Below, piece by piece: positions 35,000 through 44,186 of a DNA stretch of 64,000 nucleotides; within the stretch, counting starts at the first letter, position 1, and each line of letters starts with the position of its first letter. The stretch comes from an uncultured Bacteroidales bacterium (GTDB lineage: Bacteria > Bacteroidota > Bacteroidia > Bacteroidales > Bacteroidaceae): assembly GCA_937898885.1 (NCBI GenBank), contig CALDKD010000006.1:4547-68546 (forward strand), written 5' to 3'. Position numbers and translations under genes: made by a program. The notes under the pieces are model-generated. The model did not search any database. It saw only the letters and a list, made by a program, of their open reading frames with translations, and was not told the DNA's origin.

Positions 35000-36700
35000 T
35001 CAGTCATTCATCAGCTTGCGGTAATGTATGCGCTTTGGCTCGCTGTAGCCAAGCTGTTTAATCTTATAATCCTCATACTCGCTGTAAGAGCCCTCGTAGA
35101 ACACCACCTGGCTGTCGCCCTCGAACGAGAGTATGTGCGTGCAGATACGGTCCAGGAACCAACGGTCGTGACTTACCACAACGGCACATCCGGCAAAATC
35201 CTCAAGACCCTCCTCCAATGCACGCAGGGTATTCACATCAATATCATTGGTAGGCTCATCAAGCAGGAGCACATTGCCTTCCTCCTTCAGAGCCATAGCC
35301 AGCTGCAAGCGGTTGCGCTCACCACCCGACAGCATAGCGCACTTCTTCTCCTGGTCTGCGCCCGAGAAGTTGAAGCGTCCCAGATATGCGCGCGCATTGA
35401 TATCGCGTCCACCCATACGGATAAGCTCATTGCCTCCGCTCACCACCTGATATACGCTCTTCTCAGGATCAATATCCTTGTGCTGCTGGTCAACGTATGC
35501 AATCTTCACCGTCTCGCCAATCTCAAAGGTTCCGGCATCCACCTTCTCCAGCCCCATAATCAGGCGGAACAGTGTTGTCTTGCCGGCACCGTTAGGGCCA
35601 ATCACACCGACAATGCCGTTAGGCGGAAGCATAAAGTTCAGGTCATCGAACAGGAGTTTGTCACCAAAAGCCTTGCGCACACCCTTTGCCTCAATAACCT
35701 TATTGCCCAGACGCGGGCCGTTGGGTATGAATATCTCAAGTTTCTCCTCCTTGGCCTTTACATCCTCGTTCATCAGCTTGTCATACGAGTTCAGACGGGC
35801 CTTGCCTTTGGCCTGACGCGCCTTTGGCGCCATACGCACCCACTCCAACTCGCGCTCCAGGGTCTTGCGTCGCTTGCTGGCCTGTTTCTCCTCAAGAGCC
35901 AGACGCTGTGATTTCTGCTCCAGCCAACCGGAGTAATTGCCCTTCCAGGGAATGCCCTCACCACGGTCAAGCTCAAGAATCCAGCCTGCCACATTGTCCA
36001 GGAAGTAACGGTCGTGGGTTACGGCGATAACCGTACCGGCATACTGCTGCAGATGTTGCTCCAGCCAGCCTATGCTCTCTGCGTCAAGATGGTTGGTAGG
36101 CTCGTCCAGCAGCAGGATGTCGGGCTGTTGCAGCAACAGGCGGCACAAAGCCACACGCCTACGCTCACCTCCAGACAACACGCCAGCCTTCTGCTCCTCT
36201 GGCGGACAACGCAGGGCATCCATAGCCTGCTCCAGCTTATTGTCTATATTCCAGGCATCTGTACTGTCAATAATATCCTGAAGCTCTGCCTGACGCGCCA
36301 TCAGCGCATCCATCTTATCCGGGTCCTCGTAATACTCGGGCAGCTCGAACTTGTGATTAACCTCATCGTATTCCCTGAGAGTGTCATAAATCTGCTGGAC
36401 ACCCTCCATGACAATCTCCTTGACAGTCTTGTCAGGGTCAAGCTGAGGCTCCTGCGGCAGATAGCCCACACTGTATCCGGGCGAGAATACAACCTGTCCC
36501 TGATAGCTTTTCTCTATGCCGGCTATTATCTTAAGCAGTGTTGACTTTCCCGAGCCGTTCAGGCCTATGATGCCAATCTTCGCACCATAGAAAAAAGAAA
36601 GGTATATATCTTTCAGAATCTGTCTGTTGTTCTGGAATGACTTGCTCACACCTACCATCGAGAAGATGATTTTCTTGTCGTCTGTCGTTGTCTGTGCCAT
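35000..36700 (-). CDS. ettA: Energy-dependent translational throttle protein EttA (ABC-F)
   Basis: A 566-residue ABC-F ATPase with two nucleotide-binding domains and no membrane part; EttA binds the ribosomal E site and gates translation according to ADP/ATP. Walker A motifs GLNGSGKST and GPNGAGKT, signatures LSGGERRR and LSGGERNR, and Walker B LLLDEPTNHLD / LLLDEPTNDID are intact. The linker with GKARLNSYDKLM between domains is the P-site tRNA-interacting motif region. The ATG at 36700 (MAQTT) is used; the upstream in-frame extension to 37036 would run antisense into the PTS-like gene. Confidence 0.93.
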   Translation of the reverse strand: MAQTTTDDKKIIFSMVGVSKSFQNNRQILKDIYLSFFYGAKIGIIGLNGSGKSTLLKIIAGIEKSYQGQVVFSPGYSVGYLPQEPQLDPDKTVKEIVMEGVQQIYDTLREYDEVNHKFELPEYYEDPDKMDALMARQAELQDIIDSTDAWNIDNKLEQAMDALRCPPEEQKAGVLSGGERRRVALCRLLLQQPDILLLDEPTNHLDAESIGWLEQHLQQYAGTVIAVTHDRYFLDNVAGWILELDRGEGIPWKGNYSGWLEQKSQRLALEEKQASKRRKTLERELEWVRMAPKARQAKGKARLNSYDKLMNEDVKAKEEKLEIFIPNGPRLGNKVIEAKGVRKAFGDKLLFDDLNFMLPPNGIVGVIGPNGAGKTTLFRLIMGLEKVDAGTFEIGETVKIAYVDQQHKDIDPEKSVYQVVSGGNELIRMGGRDINARAYLGRFNFSGADQEKKCAMLSGGERNRLQLAMALKEEGNVLLLDEPTNDIDVNTLRALEEGLEDFAGCAVVVSHDRWFLDRICTHILSFEGDSQVVFYEGSYSEYEDYKIKQLGYSEPKRIHYRKLMND

Positions 36701-36780
36701 ACTTTTGAATGATTTTTCACAAAGTAAAGACTTTTGGCCGATATTCACAAATCGCAGCCACCTATTAAAAACATTATTGT

Positions 36781-36788
36781 TACCTTTG
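36781..36788 (+). promoter_or_regulatory. -7 box of the PTS-like permease / msrA operon
   Basis: TACCTTTG fits TAnnTTTG, 33 bp before the ATG at 36822, and excludes in-frame starts upstream. Confidence 0.6.
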
Positions 36789-36821
36789 GCATCCGCAAGG
36801 CAGACATCAAATAACATCATA

Positions 36822-37877
36822 ATGGCATTTAAGGAATTTCTTAAAAGGAAAGACATTGAGTTTTCCGCAAAAAGGTACTTTGTGGATGCTCTGGGCGCTA
36901 TGGCCCAAGGCCTTTTCGCATCGCTTCTCATAGGTACCATTCTGGCAACAATAGGCCAGCAGGCAGGGATTGTTTTTTTAGAGACAATAGGTAATTTCGC
37001 CAAGAGTATGGCAGGACCCGCTATGGCCATTGCCATAGGCTACGCCTTGCACGCCTCACCGCTTGTACTGTTCTCACTGGCGGCCGTAGGAGCCGCGGGC
37101 AATCAGCTTGGTGGCGCCGGTGGTCCATTGGCCGTTCTTGTAGTTGCCGTATTTGCCGCCGAGTGCGGCAAGATGGTGTCGAAGGAGACCAAGATTGACA
37201 TAATTGTAACGCCTCTGGTTACAATAGCAGTAGGCGTGGGCCTTTCTCTATGGTGGGCGCCGGCAATAGGCAAGGCCGCCGGTAGCATAGGCTCGCTGAT
37301 TATGTGGGCAACCACAATGAGACCGTTCATTATGGGCATATTAGTGGCGGTGATAATGGGAATGGCGCTGACACTGCCAATCAGCTCGGCCGCTATATGT
37401 GCGGCACTGGGTCTGACCGGACTGGCAGGAGGAGCCGCACTGGCCGGATGTTGCGCCCAGATGGTGGGATTTGCGTTCCTGAGTTTCAGAGAGAACCGTT
37501 GGGGCGGACTCATCTCGCAGGGAATAGGCACCAGTATGCTTCAGATGGGTAACATTGTGAGAAATCCACGTATATGGATAGCCCCTACCCTGGTATCTGC
37601 CGTCACAGGCCCTATGGCCACCTGCCTGTTCCATCTGGAAATGAACGGTCCTGCAATATCATCAGGTATGGGAACCTGCGGACTTGTAGGTCAGATAGGT
37701 GTATATACCGGATGGGTATCAGAGATTGAGGCAGGTACCCGTGCCGCCATCACCACGATGGACTGGACAGGTCTCATACTGATAAGCCTTGTCATTCCGG
37801 CAATACTGACGCCCTTAATCGGATTGTTCCTGCGCAGAATCGGCTGGATTCGTACGGGAGACTTAAAACTTGAATAA
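36822..37877 (+). CDS. PTS-type sugar permease, EIIC_2 family (orphan)
   Basis: A 351-residue membrane protein with about nine helices. Its pattern (KRYFVDALGAMAQGLFASLLIG at the N terminus, GPAMAIAIGYAL, ALTLPISSAAICAALGLTGLAGGAAL, MNGPAISSGMGTCGLVGQIG) fits the PTS_EIIC_2 family rather than classic EIIC. No EIIA, EIIB, HPr or EI genes are nearby, so it may transport without phosphorylation or rely on distant components. Its stop overlaps the msrA start by one base (TAATG), suggesting cotranslation. The substrate is unknown. Confidence 0.8.
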   Translation: MAFKEFLKRKDIEFSAKRYFVDALGAMAQGLFASLLIGTILATIGQQAGIVFLETIGNFAKSMAGPAMAIAIGYALHASPLVLFSLAAVGAAGNQLGGAGGPLAVLVVAVFAAECGKMVSKETKIDIIVTPLVTIAVGVGLSLWWAPAIGKAAGSIGSLIMWATTMRPFIMGILVAVIMGMALTLPISSAAICAALGLTGLAGGAALAGCCAQMVGFAFLSFRENRWGGLISQGIGTSMLQMGNIVRNPRIWIAPTLVSAVTGPMATCLFHLEMNGPAISSGMGTCGLVGQIGVYTGWVSEIEAGTRAAITTMDWTGLILISLVIPAILTPLIGLFLRRIGWIRTGDLKLE

Positions 37878-38389
37878 TGAGTACAATTTATTTGGCAGGA
37901 GGCTGTTTCTGGGGTGCGGAGCATTACCTGAGACAGATAAACGGAGTTACTTTCACAGAGGTTGGATTCGCAAACGGAAATACGGACAACCCTACTTATA
38001 AAGAAGTTTATACTGACCAGACAGGCTATGCCGAGACTGTAATGGTTGAATATGACCCTGAGATACTGAGTCTGAGATTGCTTATACAACTCTATTTCAA
38101 GGCTATTGACCCTACAAGCCTCAACAAGCAAGGCGAGGATGAAGGCACGCGCTACCGTACCGGCATATATTATGTAGAGGAAGATGACCTGCAAATAATA
38201 AAGAAAGTATATGACGAGACTCAATCGCAATACAATGATTTCCTGCAGGTGGAGATTCTTCCGCTGAGGAATTTCCACAAGGCTGAGGAGTATCATCAGG
38301 ATTACCTTGAAAAGAACCCACAGGGATACTGTCACCTGAATCCGATGCTATTCAAGATGGCACGTGAGGCTAACAGGAGACAGCAATAA
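37877..38389 (+). CDS. msrA: Peptide-methionine (S)-S-oxide reductase
   Basis: A 170-residue MsrA that repairs oxidised methionine. The catalytic motif GCFWGAEHYLR is at residues 9-19 (Cys10), with GFANGNTDNPTYKEVYTDQTGYAE following and YFKAIDPTSLNKQGEDEGTRYRTGIYY in the middle, all family hallmarks. There is no fused MsrB domain. It overlaps the stop of the preceding permease gene by one base. Confidence 0.96.
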   Translation: MSTIYLAGGCFWGAEHYLRQINGVTFTEVGFANGNTDNPTYKEVYTDQTGYAETVMVEYDPEILSLRLLIQLYFKAIDPTSLNKQGEDEGTRYRTGIYYVEEDDLQIIKKVYDETQSQYNDFLQVEILPLRNFHKAEEYHQDYLEKNPQGYCHLNPMLFKMAREANRRQQ

Positions 38390-38544
38390 TTCAAAGAAAA
38401 ATGGCAGTTGAATAAACTTTTCTCCATAATGTTAGTCTAACCTATGAAATTATTACACAGAAACGGGATTTAACCTTTCCGCGCTGGTGGTATAACAAAT
38501 ACAGCAGACAATTTAAAAACAACTAATAAAGCATTAAAGACATT

Positions 38545-39429
38545 ATGAAGAGAATTCTTTTCGCAGCGGCACTGCTCACAGCATTTGCTGGCAGTATCCC
38601 GGCACAAGAGCCAAACATTCCGCGGAATATGTTCGGCGGAATGCAGCAGGTAAACGTAACCTTCAACCCTTATGTAGCAGAACCGGCAGGTTTTGACCAG
38701 AAGCGCGAGGGCATAGACCACGGCCAGCTCATTGACATTGAGTACAAGTCAACTACTGTAGGCACAACCCGCAAGGCAACCGTATATCTCCCACCTAAAT
38801 ACAACAAGAGCAAGAAATATCCTGTTTTCTATCTGCTGCACGGTATCGGCGGCGATGAGAAGGAGTGGCTTCAGGGCAACCCGGCCGAGATTATGGACAA
38901 CCTCTACGCTGAGGGCAAGGCTGAGCCGATGATTATTGTAATGCCAAACGGACGCGCACAGGTCAACGACCGTGCCGAGGGCAATGTATATGCGATGTCA
39001 GGCGCTTTCGAGAACTTTGAGAAGGATCTGCTTGTTGACCTTATTCCATATATGGAGGCCAACTTCCCTATCTACAAGGATAAGATGCACCGTGCGATAG
39101 CCGGTCTGTCAATGGGTGGCGGCCAGTCACTGAACTTCGGTCTCGGCAATATGGACGTGTTCGCATACGTTGGCGGTTTCTCATCAGCGCCAAACACCAG
39201 AATGCCAAACCAGCTCATTCCCGATGTAGAGAAGACAAAGGCAGAGAACAAACTGTTGTGGATGGTCTGCGGCGGTGGCGACGGCCTTATGAGTTTCAGC
39301 TCACGTCTCAAGGCTTTCTGCGATGAGAACAAGGTTCCCTGCACACTCATTGAGTATCCGGAGGAGGGTCACAACTTCGTAGTATGGAAGTACGGACTGT
39401 ACAACTTCGCACAGCTGATTTTCAAATAA
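38545..39429 (+). CDS. Exported esterase (feruloyl / esterase D-like)
   Basis: A 294-residue alpha/beta-hydrolase with a signal peptide (ending P-A-Q). Motifs: YPVFYLLHGIGGDEKEW (oxyanion loop), catalytic serine in AGLSMGGGQSL (about residue 193), acid near WMVCGGGDGLM, and histidine in EEGHNFVVWK. Relatives cleave ferulate or acetate esters from plant xylan, or are esterase D-like. Immediately followed, with 28 bp between, by a Gly/Met-rich exported protein, so the pair may act together at the cell surface. No promoter consensus is visible in the 155 bp upstream. Confidence 0.8.
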   Translation: MKRILFAAALLTAFAGSIPAQEPNIPRNMFGGMQQVNVTFNPYVAEPAGFDQKREGIDHGQLIDIEYKSTTVGTTRKATVYLPPKYNKSKKYPVFYLLHGIGGDEKEWLQGNPAEIMDNLYAEGKAEPMIIVMPNGRAQVNDRAEGNVYAMSGAFENFEKDLLVDLIPYMEANFPIYKDKMHRAIAGLSMGGGQSLNFGLGNMDVFAYVGGFSSAPNTRMPNQLIPDVEKTKAENKLLWMVCGGGDGLMSFSSRLKAFCDENKVPCTLIEYPEEGHNFVVWKYGLYNFAQLIFK

Positions 39430-39457
39430 ATTGATAACTATAAAACAAGTAAAAGAT

Positions 39458-40423
39458 ATGAAGACAAGAATTTTGACAGTTTTGGCACTGTTGATGGCCG
39501 TTACATCAGCATCGGCAGCCAAGAAAGAGAAGGCGGCAGATGCCCCGATATATGCGGTTAAGTCCGGCATTATCATCACCAGCACCGATATGGCTGCCAT
39601 GCGTGAGCGTTTTGAGAATGTTGATACAGCCGCCATGCGTCAGCGTTTCGCCAATATGGGAGGCGGTATGGGCAATATGGCCGGCAACGCAGAGATGCGT
39701 GAGCGTTTCGCCAACCGTCAAGGCGGCGAGGGTATGCCGGAGGGTATGCCTGCATTCAATTGGGATGAGAACGCAGAGAACGTGACTATGGTTTATTTCG
39801 ATGATTATGGCGCAAAGCAGGCTACAGTATCAAAGATGGGCGGCCGTACCACCCGCACAATCACTGATGCCGATGGCGCTACCATCACAATCAACGAGGA
39901 GCAGAAGACTGCCACAAAGATGCCTGCAATGAACTTCAGAGGCATGGGCGGCTTCGGCGGCTTTGGCGGCGGTTTCGGAATGGGTGGTGCCACATCCGCT
40001 CCGGTAAACTTCAACGCATTGGATGAGAAGACCATCAAGAAGAACAAGATCAAGGAGCTCGGCACCGAGGTAATAGCCGGCAAGGAGTGCACTATCTACT
40101 CAGTAAGAGTGCTTATGATGCAGGAGTATCAGACCAACAAGTATTGGGTATATAAAGGCATCGTGCTGCAGTCTGAGACAGCAGGCTTCATGGATGACGA
40201 GCCAATGCTCAACACCGTTACCGAGCTTCAGGAGTGTGAGGTTCCGGCTGACATCTTTACTGTTCCGGAGGGCATCAAGGTAACCGAGAGAGATTTCGGC
40301 GGTATGGGCTTCGGCGGCGGAATGATGATGGGCGGCGGAGACTTCGGAGGCGGCATGGGAGGCGGCTTCGGAGGCGGCATGGGAGGCGGCATGGGCGGCT
40401 TCGGAGGCGGCATGGGCTTCTAA
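39458..40423 (+). CDS. Exported Gly/Met-rich protein of unknown function
   Basis: A 321-residue protein with a signal peptide (MKTRILTVLALLMAVTSASA). It contains three low-complexity stretches: an imperfect tandem of AAMRERFENVDTAAMRQRF type near residues 40-85, a GFGGFGGGFGMGG segment in the middle, and a final 40 residues made almost only of G, M and F. Between them, strand-rich parts (VTMVYFDDYGAKQATVSKMGG, KECTIYSVRVLMMQEYQTN) resemble DUF4412-type periplasmic proteins; that likeness is weak. The ATG at 39458 is chosen because it starts a clean signal peptide. Confidence 0.6.
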   Translation: MKTRILTVLALLMAVTSASAAKKEKAADAPIYAVKSGIIITSTDMAAMRERFENVDTAAMRQRFANMGGGMGNMAGNAEMRERFANRQGGEGMPEGMPAFNWDENAENVTMVYFDDYGAKQATVSKMGGRTTRTITDADGATITINEEQKTATKMPAMNFRGMGGFGGFGGGFGMGGATSAPVNFNALDEKTIKKNKIKELGTEVIAGKECTIYSVRVLMMQEYQTNKYWVYKGIVLQSETAGFMDDEPMLNTVTELQECEVPADIFTVPEGIKVTERDFGGMGFGGGMMMGGGDFGGGMGGGFGGGMGGGMGGFGGGMGF

Positions 40424-40444
40424 CCACCTGCTACATCTATACTA

Positions 40445-40477
40445 CAAGACCCCGGGCATCTGGCCTGGGGTCTTTTT
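40445..40477 (+). terminator. Terminator after the Gly/Met-rich protein gene
   Basis: AGACCCC and GGGGTCT form the outer stem of a hairpin, with GGC/GCC pairs inside, followed by seven T residues. Confidence 0.85.
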
Positions 40478-40494
40478 TTGCGCAAGTGCCAAAA

Positions 40495-40525
40495 AGTGGG
40501 TCAAGGAACCTGTCCCCTTGATCCA
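40495..40525. repeat. Short palindromic repeat, copy 1 of 2 (REP-like)
   Basis: GTGGGTCAAGGAACCTGTCC begins a unit of about 30 bp with imperfect internal symmetry (GGGTCAAGG against CCTTGATCC). The same unit, in opposite orientation, occurs at 63323-63353. It lies between a terminator and a promoter, in the gap before the acetyltransferase gene. Confidence 0.65.
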
Positions 40526-40532
40526 TTTTTTG

Positions 40533-40540
40533 TATTTTTG
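40533..40540 (+). promoter_or_regulatory. -7 box of the acetyltransferase gene
   Basis: TATTTTTG fits TAnnTTTG and ends 26 bp before the ATG at 40567. This placement rules out the GTG at 40540 as the start. Confidence 0.6.
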
Positions 40541-40566
40541 TGGTTGATACTATTCAGAGCGACTAT

Positions 40567-41691
40567 ATGGTTCAGATAATAGAGGTTTTGAGTAAGAAAG
40601 ACAAGAAGCGTTTCTTCAAGTTCCCGGTTGACCTTTACAGAGACTGTGATTATTTTGTGCCAAGTCTCATTGCCGACGAGATAGACACGTTCAATCCTGA
40701 GCACAACCCGGCCTTCGCCTACTCCGAGAGCAGGCTGTGGATTGCTGAGAGGAACGGCAAAGTCGTAGGCCGCATTGGCGCCATCCTCAACAAGGCGGCA
40801 AACCAGAAGGAGAGCTCCAGGCAGCTGAGGTTCACGCGCTACGATTTCGTTGATGATTTTGAGGTGTCAAAGGCATTGTTCGATACAGTCGTCGCCTGGG
40901 CACGACAGCTTGGAATGACTGAGCTTCGCGGACCTCTTGGTTTCTCAAATCTGGACCAGCAGGGAATGCTCATAGATGGTTTTGACCAAATGGATATGTA
41001 CATAACCATCTACAATCACCCGTATTACAAAGATCATATGGAGAAGCTCGGTCTTCTTAAGAAATGGGACTGGGTGGAGAGAAAGATATTCTGCGGCAAG
41101 GAAGTGCCTGAGCGTGTGGCGCGTATGGGAGCCCTCTGTCAGGAACGCTATGGCTACCGTCTGAAAGAGTTCAAGTCTATGCGCGAGGTTAAGCCATACA
41201 TACGCGAGGCTATGGGTATCATCAATACCGCTTTTGAGAAACTGCACGGAATAGTGCCGCTCTCAAAAGAGCAGATGGACAACTACAGCAAGCTGGTGAT
41301 GTTGGTGGGACACCCCGACTATTGCCTTATGGTTGAGAATCCGGCAGGCGAGATTGTGGCGTTCGGCTTTATGGCGCCCTCTATAAGTTCCGCTGTTCAG
41401 CGCGGACACGGCAGGCTGGGACCACTCACCATATTGCACATTCTGGAAGACCTGCACGACCATACGCATATGGATATGTATATGATAGCGGTTCGGCCAG
41501 AGGACCAGATGAAAGGTATAGAGTCTCTCATTCTGGGCGAGGGTATGCGAAGGGCTATCAGGCATAACTGCGCTGATTTTCAGACCGGTCCCATGCAGGA
41601 AGACAACATCAAGATTCAGAATGTGTGGAAGCACTGGGAGCACGTCATACACCGTCGCCGCCGCTGCTGGACTTATAACATACCGGAATGA
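40567..41691 (+). CDS. GNAT-like N-acyltransferase family protein
   Basis: A 374-residue protein seen widely in Bacteroidales as a GNAT-fold acyltransferase of unknown substrate. The first half has FVPSLIADEIDTFNPEHNPAF and RLWIAERNGKVVGRIGAILN, a GNAT-like strand pair; the middle ELRGPLGFSNLDQQGMLIDGF is highly conserved in the family as I recall it. No signal peptide. Its last four bases overlap the following HAD gene (ATGA at 41688-41691), so the two are translationally coupled. Confidence 0.7.
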   Translation: MVQIIEVLSKKDKKRFFKFPVDLYRDCDYFVPSLIADEIDTFNPEHNPAFAYSESRLWIAERNGKVVGRIGAILNKAANQKESSRQLRFTRYDFVDDFEVSKALFDTVVAWARQLGMTELRGPLGFSNLDQQGMLIDGFDQMDMYITIYNHPYYKDHMEKLGLLKKWDWVERKIFCGKEVPERVARMGALCQERYGYRLKEFKSMREVKPYIREAMGIINTAFEKLHGIVPLSKEQMDNYSKLVMLVGHPDYCLMVENPAGEIVAFGFMAPSISSAVQRGHGRLGPLTILHILEDLHDHTHMDMYMIAVRPEDQMKGIESLILGEGMRRAIRHNCADFQTGPMQEDNIKIQNVWKHWEHVIHRRRRCWTYNIPE

Positions 41692-42401
41692 GCCAGTTTT
41701 TTGGAACTGATTTCATCAAAGACATCAAGGCGGTCCTGGTGGATGTCGATGACACCATACTGGACTTCAGACTCTGCTCACAGGCCGACATCAAGCTGTG
41801 TCTGAGCAAATACGGCATTCCCTACACAGACCATTTGTTCGATACATTCGAGAAGCGCAACCTTGGCTACTGGGAACAGATAGAGGCAGGTACACTGACA
41901 GTTGAGCAGCTGAGACGAATACGTTGGGTGAGCATCTTCAAGGAACTGGGCATTGACGCAGACGGCAAGGCATTCGAGCTTGACTTCATAAGTCATCTGA
42001 AGGATTTCGCCATACCCGTGGATGGTGCCGATGAGCTGATGAGCTACCTTCATTCAAAGTATAAGGTCTATATAGTGAGCAATGCCACACACGAGCAGCA
42101 GCGAAAGCGTCTTGTTGACGCAGACCTTGACAAATATGTTGACGGATTCTTCACATCGCTCGACATAGGTTTCGTAAAGCCAACCCGGGAGTATTTCGAT
42201 GCCTGCTTCTCCAGAATGGAATCAGGGCTGAGGCCTGAGGAGACTATTCTGATAGGCGACTCACTTACCGCCGATATACGTGGAGCAGTTGACTACGGCA
42301 TACATACCTGCTGGTTCAACCGCAAAGGCAAACCCTCTCCTGACAATATGGATATTGACCTCACCGTCAAAGACCTGCGGGAGATTATCTCAATATTATA
42401 G
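41688..42401 (+). CDS. HAD-family hydrolase, YjjG-type nucleotidase
   Basis: A 237-residue HAD phosphatase. Motif I is VDVDDTILDF (nucleophile and acid aspartates about residues 18 and 20), motif II IVSNAT, motif III lysine in GFVKPTREYF, and motif IV IGDSLTADIRGA. The cap is a helical C1 type with WEQIEAGTLTVEQLRRIRW, as in noncanonical pyrimidine nucleotidases (YjjG), which remove damaged or abnormal nucleoside monophosphates. Coupled to the preceding acyltransferase gene by a four-base overlap. Confidence 0.85.
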   Translation: MSQFFGTDFIKDIKAVLVDVDDTILDFRLCSQADIKLCLSKYGIPYTDHLFDTFEKRNLGYWEQIEAGTLTVEQLRRIRWVSIFKELGIDADGKAFELDFISHLKDFAIPVDGADELMSYLHSKYKVYIVSNATHEQQRKRLVDADLDKYVDGFFTSLDIGFVKPTREYFDACFSRMESGLRPEETILIGDSLTADIRGAVDYGIHTCWFNRKGKPSPDNMDIDLTVKDLREIISIL

Positions 42402-42416
42402 AATCAGCTGACATTT

Positions 42417-44186
42417 TCAGCATTTCTCACTGAGCTCAAGCCAGCGCAGGGTTATCTCGTCAATGCGTGAGATGATCTCACCTACACGGGCGGATTCAGC
42501 CTGAAGTGCCGCATAGTCCAGTGTGCCGCTGTTAAGATCCGCCTCTATCTGTGACTTCTCGGCCTCCAGATTCTCAAGCTCAGCCTCAATCTGCTCCATC
42601 TCACGTTTTTCCTTATACGAGAGTTTCTTGCCGGCATCCGCGCGCTCAGAGTTTCGCGGACGCGCACTGGCGGTACGCTCTGTCGCCTGCGCGGCAGACT
42701 TTTCCTCAGCAGCCTTCAAATCCTTCCATTCCAGCCAGTCGCTGTACGATGACGGGAAATCCGTTATCTTGCCATCGCCCTCAAAAATGAAAAGATGCCC
42801 GGCCACACGGTCCATAAAGCAGCGGTCATGCGACACGGCAATCACGCACCCCTTGAAGCCCGCAATGTACTCCTCAAGCACCTGCAATGTGGCTATATCA
42901 AGGTCGTTCGTGGGCTCATCAAGTATCAGGAAATTCGGGCTCTGCATCAGGATTGTGCAGAGGTACAGACGTCGCCGCTCGCCTCCGCTCAGCTTGCTGA
43001 TGTAATTGTACTGTGTCTTGGGCGGGAAGAGAAACTTCTGCAGAAACTGCGATGCCGACATCCTGCGGCCATCGTCCAGCTCAATGTGGTCGGCAATCTC
43101 AGTTACGGCATCAATCACCTTCTCATTGGGATTGAACTCCATTCCCTGCTGGCTGTAATAGCCTATCCTCAATGTGGAGCCCCGCTCTATTATACCACTG
43201 TCGGGTTGGATATTGCCTGTCAGCAATTTCAGGAAAGTGGATTTCCCTACTCCATTATCGCCAACGATGCCAAGTTTCTCGTAGCGGGCGAAGATATAGT
43301 TGAAATCCTTAAGGATAACCTTGTCTGCGAAACTCTTGCAAAGTCCGCGCATCTCAAATATCTTGTTGCCGATATACGAAGCCTTGACATCAAGACTCAC
43401 CTGCAGTTCCTGACGACGGAACCTCAGCCTCTCCTCAAGGTCGTGGAATGACTCCTTACGGTAACGCGCCTTTGTACCACGGGCACACGGCATCCTGCGC
43501 ATCCAGTCCAGCTCACGCCGGTACATGTTCTCGTCGCTCTCACGCTGTGCCCGCTCCGCATCCAGGCGCTCCTGCCTTTTCTCCAGATAATAGCTGTAAT
43601 TGCCTGTATACGAGTAGGCCCGCTTGTCCTCAAGCTCAACGATGCGGGTACATACGCGGTCCAGCATATATCTGTCGTGAGTGACCAGAAGCAATGTGAG
43701 ACGGCTGGCTGAGAGGTAATCCTCCAGCCACTCAGTAACCTCCACATCAAGATGGTTCGTAGGCTCATCCAAAATAAGGAACTCCGGTTTGGACAAAAGC
43801 GCGCCGGCTATGGCTATGCGTTTAAGCTGACCGCCAGACAAGTTGTCAACTGTGTCATAGTGCTCAGATATACCCAGCCTGGTAAGCATCTCACGGGCAG
43901 CAATCTCATCGGCACGGCCTCCACAGGCATCAATCACCCTGGTGCCTTTTGGCCAGACAGGACTTTGCTCCAGATATGACACCTTCAGGTCACGGCGGAA
44001 TGTAATCTTGCCGGCATTATAGTCCTCACGTCCGGCAATGATATCAAGAAGGGTGCTCTTGCCCATTCCATTGCGGGCAATAAGGCCAACTTTCTCACCC
44101 TCCATTACGTTGAGGGTAAAGCCATCCATCAGTACAAGATCGCCGAACGACTTTACCAAGCCGTCAATTTGCAAGCAACTTTCCAT
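42417..44186 (-). CDS. ABC-F ATPase, Uup-type
   Basis: A 589-residue soluble ABC-F protein with two ATPase domains. Walker A GMGKST (GLIARNGMGKSTLL) and GDNGVGKSTF, signatures NLSGGQLKR and KLSGGERRR, Walker B FLILDEPTNHLD and FLILDEPTNDLD. The C-terminal 70 residues form a charged coiled coil (KREMEQIEAELENLEAEKSQ) typical of Uup, which binds DNA or ribosomes and influences transposon excision and translation. It overlaps the upstream BrkB-type gene by 23 bp. Confidence 0.88.
   Translation of the reverse strand: MESCLQIDGLVKSFGDLVLMDGFTLNVMEGEKVGLIARNGMGKSTLLDIIAGREDYNAGKITFRRDLKVSYLEQSPVWPKGTRVIDACGGRADEIAAREMLTRLGISEHYDTVDNLSGGQLKRIAIAGALLSKPEFLILDEPTNHLDVEVTEWLEDYLSASRLTLLLVTHDRYMLDRVCTRIVELEDKRAYSYTGNYSYYLEKRQERLDAERAQRESDENMYRRELDWMRRMPCARGTKARYRKESFHDLEERLRFRRQELQVSLDVKASYIGNKIFEMRGLCKSFADKVILKDFNYIFARYEKLGIVGDNGVGKSTFLKLLTGNIQPDSGIIERGSTLRIGYYSQQGMEFNPNEKVIDAVTEIADHIELDDGRRMSASQFLQKFLFPPKTQYNYISKLSGGERRRLYLCTILMQSPNFLILDEPTNDLDIATLQVLEEYIAGFKGCVIAVSHDRCFMDRVAGHLFIFEGDGKITDFPSSYSDWLEWKDLKAAEEKSAAQATERTASARPRNSERADAGKKLSYKEKREMEQIEAELENLEAEKSQIEADLNSGTLDYAALQAESARVGEIISRIDEITLRWLELSEKC

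Noticed and set aside
36701..37036. N-terminal extension of EttA to an ATG at 37036
   Set aside because: It would run antisense through the start and promoter of the PTS-like gene, and EttA proteins begin near MAQTT.
37691..38335. A 214-codon open frame on the minus strand across the PTS-like and msrA genes
   Set aside because: It is antisense to two clear genes and its product has no coherent family pattern.
39458..40423. CRISPR-like or tandem-repeat array in the Gly/Met-rich region
   Set aside because: The repeats are codon-level low complexity within an open frame, without spacers.
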